Shown: piece by piece, positions 57,733 to 64,000 of the stretch
How the letters are laid out: every line of letters begins with the position of its first letter
Numbering within the stretch: position 1 is the stretch's first letter
Assembly (NCBI RefSeq): GCF_006265175.1
Contig: NZ_VDCQ01000015.1
Location: 22,805-86,804 of the forward strand
Source: Paenibacillus hemerocallicola
GTDB lineage: Bacteria > Bacillota > Bacilli > Paenibacillales > NBRC-103111
Direction: 5' to 3'
Length of the DNA: 64,000 bases
Notes under the pieces: model-generated
Told to the model about the DNA's origin: nothing
What the model saw: only the letters and a program-made list of their open reading frames with translations
The model's database searches: none
Position numbers and translations under genes: made by a program

Positions 57733-58950
57733 CTACCAGCCGTTCAACAATTCCCCCATTGCGTATCCGATTATCCAGCCAGCCGGAATGAGCAGCAGCC
57801 CCGCCCATAACCCGTAGGCCGTCCAGCCGAGCGCAAAGCCGACAGGTACGTAAGCCGGGACGAACAGCAACGGCGTCGCCTTGCGGATCGCTTTCACGCG
57901 ATCCTCTTCCTTCCACGGAAACAGCTTCACGAACGAGGAACCCAGTACTTCCTTGCCGTACATCTTGACCCAGTAAGCGAGCGGAAGCGATATGGCCAAC
58001 CAGAACAGCCATTTGACCATAACCGGCATCAGCAGCAGCCCGAAGCTGCAAGCGAGCGTAAACTGCACATAAAGCCTCACCTGGGTGCCGCTGCGAAAAA
58101 AAGATTTGAAAATCGATTCGGCCAATACCCGATCGGGCGTACGTTTGCGGAATACGGTCCGCGAATTCCGCAGGACGAGCGGCTTGGACCGCTTCAATAT
58201 TTTCGACGGCTTCGGGACGAGCTGGCCCAGCAGCAGAGCGGCGAATTTCATCCGCTGATCGGATTCGTACGCCGCGTCTTGGTAGAAAGCGTACGCGATA
58301 TTCAGCCGGATCCGGGCGAGCAGTACCGTAGACACGGCGAGCAGCACCGTCAAGCCCCCCATCCAAACCGGAGCCGCCTCATGCCCGGCGGCGGTTACGA
58401 AGAGGGCTCCAAGCACGACGGAAGCCGCCGCTTTGGCCAGCCAGCCCAGGAAGCGCGGCAGTCTTAGTGTCAGAATACGGCCGGCCAGCATGGCATGCGT
58501 TCCGGCAGCCGCCGCCAGCCCCGCCAGTAGCAGCAGACGGGGTATATCGTAGCCGTGCACCAGGATGAGGAAAGGCGCAACGAGACAAACGGCCGTTATC
58601 GATGCCAGCGCCCGGAGCGACAACGAGTAGACGATGCCGCCAAGCTTCAGCCGCCTCATCCATTCCGCGTTGCGGATCAGAAACAATTGATCCGCTTCCT
58701 CCACGAACAGCCGCACCGCACCGAAGCCGCACGCGATGTACAGCCCCGCCAGCCAGGCGAGCTCCGGCACGGCTTGACCCCATCCCGGCATATCCCGCCA
58801 CCACGAGACGTATTGATAACCCGCGACCAGCAGCGCGGGAATGACGATATACAGCGCCACCGTCCAGTCGACGGCCATTTTCCATACCCGGTACTGAAAC
58901 TTCCATTCCGATCTCAGCCTTCGCCCAAACAGCCGTTTTGCATCAATCAT
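57733..58950 (-). CDS. ecsB: ABC transporter permease EcsB
   Basis: A 405-residue membrane protein with about eight to ten helices, starting MIDAKRLFGRRLRSEWKFQYRVWKM as EcsB proteins do. EcsAB is an exporter-type ABC transporter needed in Bacillus for normal secretion, competence and membrane protease activity. GGGAGG precedes the ATG, which is 14 bases after the ecsA stop, so the two genes form one unit. The other EcsB hallmark is the cytosolic loop with KILKRSKPLVLRNSR. Confidence 0.85.
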   Translation of the reverse strand: MIDAKRLFGRRLRSEWKFQYRVWKMAVDWTVALYIVIPALLVAGYQYVSWWRDMPGWGQAVPELAWLAGLYIACGFGAVRLFVEEADQLFLIRNAEWMRRLKLGGIVYSLSLRALASITAVCLVAPFLILVHGYDIPRLLLLAGLAAAAGTHAMLAGRILTLRLPRFLGWLAKAAASVVLGALFVTAAGHEAAPVWMGGLTVLLAVSTVLLARIRLNIAYAFYQDAAYESDQRMKFAALLLGQLVPKPSKILKRSKPLVLRNSRTVFRKRTPDRVLAESIFKSFFRSGTQVRLYVQFTLACSFGLLLMPVMVKWLFWLAISLPLAYWVKMYGKEVLGSSFVKLFPWKEEDRVKAIRKATPLLFVPAYVPVGFALGWTAYGLWAGLLLIPAGWIIGYAMGELLNGW

Positions 58951-58964
58951 GCCGTTCCTCCCGC

Positions 58965-59663
58965 TCAAGTCAACGTATGAAAGCATTCGAACAACGAAGC
59001 GCCCGGCATCCCGCAGTCGCTCCGGATTTGATCCAGATCGCCCTGCGCAACCGTCTCGCCGGCATTCAGCAGTACGAACGAATCGCAGATGCGTTCCGCC
59101 GTATCCAGCACGTGGGTGGACATCAATATGGCCGCGCCGCGCCGTCTTTCCGCATTCAACGTATCGAGCAGCTCCTTGGTCGCCTTCGGGTCGAGTCCGA
59201 TGAACGGCTCGTCCACGATATAGACGTCCGGCTTGGTCAGGAAGCCGATAATGAGCATTACCTTCTGCTGCATCCCTTTGGAGAACGACGTAGTCAAATG
59301 ATGACGCACATCGCCGAGCTTGAACTGGGCCAGCAACTCCTCCGCCCGCTCCCTGAACTCGTCAGCCTTGAGCCCATATGCAGCAGCGGCCAGCTCCAAA
59401 TGCTCCCACAACGTGAGCTCCTCATACAAGATCGGATGCTCGGGAATGTAGGCGTAATTGCCTTGGGGGCCGGAAAATCGGACCTCCCCCTTCGTCTTCT
59501 TGATCAGACCCAATATCGCTTTGATCGTCGTGCTTTTGCCTGCTCCGTTCGGGCCGATCAGACCGACAAGCTGACCCGACCCCAACGTAAACGCCACGTT
59601 GCGGATCACATTGTCCCGCTCCTCATAGCCGGCTTGCTCGATATGTACATGCAGCAGCTCCAT
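58965..59663 (-). CDS. ecsA: ABC transporter ATP-binding protein EcsA
   Basis: A 232-residue ABC ATPase: Walker A GPNGAGKST, signature SFSKGMQQKV, Walker B VYIVDEPFIGLD, and switch STHVLD. It drives the EcsB permease encoded just downstream. The ATG at 59663 has AAAGGAG 10 bases upstream; ten in-frame codons earlier there is another ATG without a better site. A terminator (59697-59760) separates it from the upstream spo0E-type gene. Confidence 0.9.
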   Translation of the reverse strand: MELLHVHIEQAGYEERDNVIRNVAFTLGSGQLVGLIGPNGAGKSTTIKAILGLIKKTKGEVRFSGPQGNYAYIPEHPILYEELTLWEHLELAAAAYGLKADEFRERAEELLAQFKLGDVRHHLTTSFSKGMQQKVMLIIGFLTKPDVYIVDEPFIGLDPKATKELLDTLNAERRRGAAILMSTHVLDTAERICDSFVLLNAGETVAQGDLDQIRSDCGMPGASLFECFHTLT

Positions 59664-59696
59664 ATTCGCATTACTCCTTTGCCCCATGAATCAGGT

Positions 59697-59760
59697 AAAA
59701 ATGAAAAACCGTCTTGACCGCATATCGTTACTTCCAACGATAACACAATCAGGACGGTTT
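59697..59760 (-). terminator. Terminator between the spo0E-type gene and ecsA
   Basis: AAACCGTC and GACGGTTT flank a longer imperfect arm (TGA/TCA). T-rich sequence follows on the minus strand. Confidence 0.7.
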
Positions 59761-59788
59761 AGAAAAAAAGTACCCGTTCATAGTCCTC

Positions 59789-59965
59789 CTACCGGATTCC
59801 GGCTTTCGGTCCGCAATGGCGCCGAGTGCGCTCGTATTCGTTCAGCTTCTGGTCCAACTGCTGGCTGATACGCACGACATACCAGTGAGTCAAATCGCCG
59901 TGCCGATCGGCCTCGCGGTGCAGCTTCCGTTTAAGAATTTCGATTTCGTTTAACAGAGACATCAT
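59789..59965 (-). CDS. Spo0E-family aspartyl-phosphate phosphatase
   Basis: A 58-residue two-helix protein with the Spo0E signature SQQLDQKLNEY and an upstream helix EIEILKRKLHREA. Spo0E-like proteins dephosphorylate Spo0A~P and hold back sporulation. ATG 59965 is preferred, 9 bases after GGAGG. The gene overlaps the end of the HD-GYP gene by 35 bases in another frame, suggesting coupled expression with a cyclic-di-GMP enzyme. Confidence 0.85.
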   Translation of the reverse strand: MMSLLNEIEILKRKLHREADRHGDLTHWYVVRISQQLDQKLNEYERTRRHCGPKAGIR

Positions 59966-60593
59966 AGCCTGCATCCTCCTTCTCCCGCTTCGTTTGGGCT
60001 TGCTCGCGGTACAGATGGTTCATCAGCTCGACCAGCTCGGCGTCGAACAGAACGTCGCTCCAGCAGTACAATTCCTCCAGCGCCTCTTGGCTCGATAGCC
60101 CGATCGACGTCCGGTCGTCGGTCAGAGTCGTAAAGTTGCTCGCGATTCTCAGAATGCGGGCATTCAAGGATATCGACTTCCACGTGAGCCCGAATGGATA
60201 TCCCGTTCCGTCCAAATTCTCGTGATGATGCAAAACCGCTTCCCCGTCGACCTTCCCGCTCGCAATATAGGACTCCAAAATGGAAGCTCCGTGCTTCGGA
60301 TGCTCCTGCAGCTGCAGCAAAGCTCCTTCGTACAGGCGATGCCGGTTGTCCAGAACGTCGCGCGCGGTGTGCAGCTTGCCTATATCGTGCAGCAGTGCGG
60401 TCCGGAACAGCACCAGTTGTTCTTCTTCCGTATAACCAAGCGCCATGGCCAATTGCAGCGCGTAGTGGGCGGTGAGCAAGCTTTGACGGTATGTGGGGGC
60501 ATGATGCCGTTTCAATCTTCTGAGCAAAAATGACGTCTGAGGCTCGCGACGCTCCAGTGCCGCGACTTGTTGTTCGATCAGTTCCAGTTTCAT
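59931..60593 (-). CDS. Compact HD-GYP domain protein
   Basis: A 220-residue protein consisting of little more than an HD-GYP domain: HYALQLAMALGYTEEE, LLHDIGKLHTARDVLD, LQEHPKHGASIL, and HHHENLDGTGYPFGL with an intact GYP. Probable cyclic-di-GMP phosphodiesterase. AAGGAGTGGATCGAT precedes the ATG. Its last 35 bases overlap the spo0E-type gene. The larger HD-GYP protein at 17951 has an altered motif, so this one is the better candidate for activity. Confidence 0.87.
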   Translation of the reverse strand: MKLELIEQQVAALERREPQTSFLLRRLKRHHAPTYRQSLLTAHYALQLAMALGYTEEEQLVLFRTALLHDIGKLHTARDVLDNRHRLYEGALLQLQEHPKHGASILESYIASGKVDGEAVLHHHENLDGTGYPFGLTWKSISLNARILRIASNFTTLTDDRTSIGLSSQEALEELYCWSDVLFDAELVELMNHLYREQAQTKREKEDAGYDVSVKRNRNS

Positions 60594-60993
60594 ATCGATC
60601 CACTCCTTCGATCCTTCCGACTTTTTCTGCCGCTCTTGTTGTTAGTTCCATTTTCCGATTTTCGCGACGAAAAAGGTATCCCCGGCTATTCTTATCTTTT
60701 CCTTCGGAAGGGATGACGGTTTGTCCCACTCCTTTCCTATTCATATCCGTTTATGGTCAAGACGCTTCCTACCTTAGCTCTCATACCTTCCCGATATATA
60801 TAAAATTGGAAACAGAGTAGGTTTTTCCCCTTACAGTAAACTAAACTTGTTAGGCATCGCCGAAACATGGCTTTCGAGCGATTCCCCATTACGCATAAAG
60901 AAAGCACCGCCCAACTGCGACTTGCAGACGCAATTGACGGCACTTAATGATTGGTAAGACGACTCCCCCCATGGAGGCGGCTGCACCGTTGGC
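60594..60993. other. Intergenic region without a gene
   Basis: About 400 bases with no convincing frame. A weak hairpin near 60905-60945 (CTGC/GCAG and CCG/CGG pairs) might end the lipoprotein transcript. No promoter for the HD-GYP gene is obvious. Confidence 0.4.
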
Positions 60994-62406
60994 CTACTCT
61001 ACCTTCCTATAGGTTCCCTTGTTGATTTGGAATTTGAAATTGTCGTCATCCTGCTTAATGTATGTGCGCAATGCACCGCCATCTTCTTTGAAAAAAAGCT
61101 GTTCCTTCGACTGCGGCAAATAGTACACGGCTATTTTGCCGTCCTTTCCAGCATATTTTTCTCCGGGGAAGTTCGTCAGGAAAGGGTCTTGCAATATACT
61201 CGGATCGGCCAAGTAGGTAACGCCCTCCGCTGTCTTGTCATAAAATCCGACCGACAGCAAGCTGTATTCGAACGACGCATCGTAATAACCGTCGCGTTCG
61301 ATGCTGCGCGGCTTGCCGAACAAACGGGTAACTTCATCCTCCGTCATGCCCCGGTGGACGCCCTTGAGCGCGATATGTCCGTTCGTGATAGACAGCACGC
61401 TGCCCAGCTTGGACTGCAGCACCCGCTGCGTCGCCGCACCGTAAACCCCGTCGGCCGAAAGGCCGTTTTTGCGCTGGAACGATTTTATAGCTTCCGCCGT
61501 GCCGTCGCCGAACAACCCGTCGGCACCGCCCGCAGGCAAAGACTCGCCGACCTGGATCAGCGCTTCTTGAAGCGCCTTTACCGCATCGCCCTTGGCGCCC
61601 TTCTTCAACACGGTTTCCGGCAATGAAGCACCCGGCGTTGCCGAAGCATTCGCGTTTTGGGCCTTTGGCGGGGAGGGCGGCGTTTCGTTTTTGGCCTGCA
61701 CGGGGGCGGAGGTTTCCACTGGCGCCTGGGTCTGCGCTTGTTCTTTCCCCTTCGCCGCAATCTGCGATTGCCCTGTCGAATCGTCGATCGGATAATCCTT
61801 TTTTCGCGTAAAATCGACACCCAATTTAAGCTGCAGTGCGATGACCGATGCAACCGCCTTATGGATCAGCTTCTCGCCCAGATTCGTTTCGTCCGCCGCT
61901 TTGTAGGCCGCACTATCCTGCTTGTTAACGGCATAAAGCATTACCGCCTCCAGCGCCTTCGCCTTCGCTTCAAAAGCGGCAGCGTAGTCCTCCTTCGCCG
62001 TTTTCAAAACCGTCGAGTCTGCCGGGGACAGCCCCTCCGGAATCGGCAGCTTCTTGTAATCGTCGGCAATCTGAAGATAAGTGCGCTCCGCTTCCCGCAA
62101 AATCGCGAAATCGGGCTGCCCTTTAACCGATGCCAAAATTTCTTCCCCCGCTTTTTTCGAAATCCCGATAGCCTGCCGTTCGATGTCGTACAGCCGATGC
62201 TCGAACGCGATCACCTTCTGCCCGAGCGCTTCCTTCCCGGGATCCATGTTTTGCCGGGCGACAGAGGCGGAAGGCTTGTCTACCGGTTCCGGATTCCCGG
62301 CCGTATCCGCATTGTTGTCCGAACCCGAACAACCGCTAATGAAAGTAGCTATTGCAATACATGCAACAATAAGCTTTGTATGCCGAACGCTAAGCTGCAC
62401 CAACAT
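60994..62406 (-). CDS. Lipoprotein with peptidoglycan-binding domain
   Basis: A 470-residue lipoprotein: lipobox FISGC near residue 26, a helical region (about 60-210), a Pro/Ala/Gln-rich linker, and a PG_binding_1 repeat (LKKGAKGDAVKALQEALIQVG...GLFGDGTAEAIKSFQRKNGLSADGVYGAATQRVL). The C-terminal ~140 residues contain HRGMTEDEVTRLFGKP, reminiscent of BamE/SmpA-type small domains. Probably a cell-wall-associated surface protein. The start is uncertain: ATG 62406 is only 3 bases from GGAGG, while the GTG at 62400 has normal spacing. Confidence 0.75.
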   Translation of the reverse strand: MLVQLSVRHTKLIVACIAIATFISGCSGSDNNADTAGNPEPVDKPSASVARQNMDPGKEALGQKVIAFEHRLYDIERQAIGISKKAGEEILASVKGQPDFAILREAERTYLQIADDYKKLPIPEGLSPADSTVLKTAKEDYAAAFEAKAKALEAVMLYAVNKQDSAAYKAADETNLGEKLIHKAVASVIALQLKLGVDFTRKKDYPIDDSTGQSQIAAKGKEQAQTQAPVETSAPVQAKNETPPSPPKAQNANASATPGASLPETVLKKGAKGDAVKALQEALIQVGESLPAGGADGLFGDGTAEAIKSFQRKNGLSADGVYGAATQRVLQSKLGSVLSITNGHIALKGVHRGMTEDEVTRLFGKPRSIERDGYYDASFEYSLLSVGFYDKTAEGVTYLADPSILQDPFLTNFPGEKYAGKDGKIAVYYLPQSKEQLFFKEDGGALRTYIKQDDDNFKFQINKGTYRKVE

Positions 62407-62509
62407 TTTCCTCCCTGACTGCACAAGATATTTTGATTTTTGGTAAAACATGGACGAGCTCGTCCGATAACTTTAGGCACGTTAAGCAAACCAGGAGGAA
62501 TTTGACATC

Positions 62510-62623
62510 ATGAAAGCTTACAGAGCAAAAGCCCTCGCTGCTTATTCTCAGCGGGGGCTTTACGTGTTGCACCTTACACACGCTTCATATTACAAGCCAT
62601 TAACGGTTAGCCGCATTAATTAA
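62510..62623 (+). CDS. Doubtful 37-codon reading frame with strong ribosome site
   Basis: AGGAGG lies 10 bases before the ATG, but the frame contains the bidirectional terminator hairpin and ends shortly after it; the peptide (MKAYRAKALAAYSQRG...) matches nothing I know. It may be a decayed gene or chance. Confidence 0.2.
   Translation: MKAYRAKALAAYSQRGLYVLHLTHASYYKPLTVSRIN
62528..62561. terminator. Bidirectional terminator
   Basis: AAAGCCCTCGCTG pairs with CAGCGGGGGCTTT (one G-T pair) around an 8-base loop. On the minus strand TTTT follows, ending the GAF-LuxR gene. Confidence 0.75.
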
Positions 62624-62639
62624 GAACATTGCGGCCGGC

Positions 62640-64000
62640 TCAACGGTTCCAACCTGCCTTGTACACCATAGCGATGGCCTGAGCCCGGTCGGTCACGCCC
62701 AGCTTTTGGAATATGTTGGTCATGTGGTTTTTGACCGTGTGCTCGCTAATGATGAGCTGCTCGGCAATTTCGCGGTTGCTCTTGCCTTGCAGCACTTGCC
62801 CAAGCACCTCTCTCTCTCGTGCGGAGAGCGGCGGGAGGTCCTTCAAATTGCGTATATCGGGAAGGTCCGAAGCGGAATTGTCCCGAGATGCCGCCGCCTC
62901 TTCGCCGCCAATCACAATTTCGCTCTCGACGACCTCTCTCGAATCGCAGAACGAGCGGAACGCCGTCCTCAGCTCGGGGGTTACCGCCCACAACTGATCG
63001 AGCGCCTGCAGGTCCCGGTTGAACTGCAAGTAAAAATAAATAAGCGCGATCAATTGCCCCCCTACGCCGAAGGCCGGAGCGGAGCCTCGGGCTTTGCCTT
63101 CCTCGAGGAGACGGGTAATGGCATGGAAATCCCCGATAATCTCCATTTGCTCCGGACTCGGCAGAAGGCCGGTCAAGAAGGCCGGCGAGTACGGGTAGAT
63201 GAGACAAGCTTCGCCGATATGCTTGATCTCGCTGTCGGGCAGCTTCAGGGAGCGGGCGAACGGCAAGGCAAGCTCCTGCGCTTCATGCGTCATCTCATGC
63301 GCGTACGAGTCCCAATAGCCCAGCGCCCTGTTCAATAGCTGCACCGCATCGCCCCGACCGACCTTCCCTTTCTCCCACAGCCCGTAAATGACCGAAGCTC
63401 CCGCTTGCGCCACGATGATCATATAGTCGCGGTACAGGGCGAATTGGCCCGCATGCTTCAAAGCGATGCACCATACCCCGAGCAGCTCGTTCTGGTAGTA
63501 CAACGGGCATTCGAGCACAGGTGGCATGCCCGGCTGCTCGCAAAGCTCGGCTTCCAGCCCCGCCGCGCCTCCGTCGGGCTTCGACCAGCGTGCCGCCACC
63601 TCTTTCACGTAACGTTCCGCTTGCTGCTGCGCTAGCCCTCTCGATACGAGCTGCACCTTATGGTCGGACTGCTTCAGCACGACGCAGGAGAATGGTCCTT
63701 CCACCAAGTTCAGGCTCATGTCCACCAATATGTAGGATAGCCGCTTCGCGTCCTGGGCATGGTTGATCGACCCGCACGTTTCCACGAACGTGGACAGCCG
63801 GGTGAAGTTCGTGTCGCGGTCCGCGCGGACCGCCTCGAGCGTAATGCCCATCGTCCAATTTGCGGCGAACGTCTGCACGAACGATTGCGTTTCCCTGCCG
63901 ATCGACGGCTCCGTGACGCTGCCGCCGAACAATACGCCGGCCAGCTCGCGCTCCCTCATGACCGGCACGCAAAAAAGCGACGTCGGGTAAAGACCCCGTC
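62640..64000 (-). CDS. GAF-LuxR transcriptional regulator, cut by the window edge
   Basis: The frame is open to the last base, so the true start lies beyond the window; at least 453 residues are present. The first visible part (LFCVPVMRERELAGVLFGGS) is the end of a GAF domain. A second GAF-like region spans roughly residues 85-200 of the visible protein. The C-terminal LuxR helix-turn-helix is LSAREREVLGQVLQGKSNREIAEQLIISEHTVKNHM. It probably binds a small ligand or integrates a signal; no target is evident. Confidence 0.85.
   Translation of the reverse strand, partial: RGLYPTSLFCVPVMRERELAGVLFGGSVTEPSIGRETQSFVQTFAANWTMGITLEAVRADRDTNFTRLSTFVETCGSINHAQDAKRLSYILVDMSLNLVEGPFSCVVLKQSDHKVQLVSRGLAQQQAERYVKEVAARWSKPDGGAAGLEAELCEQPGMPPVLECPLYYQNELLGVWCIALKHAGQFALYRDYMIIVAQAGASVIYGLWEKGKVGRGDAVQLLNRALGYWDSYAHEMTHEAQELALPFARSLKLPDSEIKHIGEACLIYPYSPAFLTGLLPSPEQMEIIGDFHAITRLLEEGKARGSAPAFGVGGQLIALIYFYLQFNRDLQALDQLWAVTPELRTAFRSFCDSREVVESEIVIGGEEAAASRDNSASDLPDIRNLKDLPPLSAREREVLGQVLQGKSNREIAEQLIISEHTVKNHMTNIFQKLGVTDRAQAIAMVYKAGWNR

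Noticed and set aside
62510-62623. Plus-strand 37-codon gene
   Set aside because: Despite AGGAGG, it contains a bidirectional terminator needed by the LuxR gene, and the peptide has no recognisable features; kept only as a low-confidence feature.

Overview
The window looks like chromosomal DNA from a moderately high-GC, spore-forming Firmicute, most likely Paenibacillaceae (Paenibacillus/Cohnella-like). This is inferred from gene content and strong Shine-Dalgarno sites (GGAGG) with frequent GTG/TTG starts. Supporting genes include a Spo0E-type phosphatase, YneF, bacilliredoxin, EcsAB and an RsbV-RsbW-SigB cluster. No rRNA, tRNA, CRISPR array, prophage or insertion sequence was recognised.

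1-10.3 kb: a general stress (SigB) region. A CTAT microsatellite opens the window. Then come a YflT-like stress protein, a receiver-PP2C phosphatase (RsbY-like) translationally coupled to a large sensor kinase (RsbK-like), a second YflT-like protein, a small membrane protein, rsbV-rsbW-sigB, and a CorA-type transporter. Small stress-type genes follow (a YtxH/LEA-like protein and a GlsB/YeaQ-like protein). Six promoters of SigB type (GTTTNN-N13/14-GGGTAA or close) lie in front of these genes, so the region carries both the regulator and much of a local regulon.

10.4-16.4 kb: an IclR regulator, an anchored alpha/beta hydrolase and a DUF2935-superoxide dismutase fusion. Next is a tightly coupled five-gene operon read leftward from a consensus sigma-A promoter whose spacer is a perfect Fur box: a beta-propeller protein, a heme-monooxygenase-like protein, a 31-residue membrane protein, flavodoxin, and a four-cysteine AddB/Cas4-like nuclease-fold protein. 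This operon is the best candidate for an undescribed system.

16.9-26 kb: mostly leftward housekeeping genes (folE, yneF, an HD-GYP protein, queG, rnhA, lepB, a DUF402 phosphatase, a GNAT protein, mutY), with sodA and a small zinc-ribbon gene reading right.

26-38.5 kb: carbon metabolism. glpK and glpD (with a long leader terminator), an SDR, and an SBP plus Tat-exported beta-helix protein divergent from an AraC regulator. A YdjM-like protein and a cytochrome c lipoprotein follow.

38.5-49 kb: acpS, bioA, an O-antigen-ligase-like TPR protein, nadE, pyrH with an unusual leader, and a LeuA-like DRE-TIM enzyme. A stand-alone, highly structured RNA candidate (about 47.37-47.65 kb) precedes the bacilliredoxin gene.

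49-64 kb: an Lgt-like operon, a metallophosphoesterase, a BaiN-like flavoprotein and a second orphan SBP/AraC pair. An amidohydrolase with a Rieske protein, ecsAB, an HD-GYP gene overlapping a spo0E gene, a peptidoglycan-binding lipoprotein and a GAF-LuxR regulator cut by the window edge complete it.

Several intergenic gaps carry a dispersed family of AATAACGGAA/TTCCGTTATT units.
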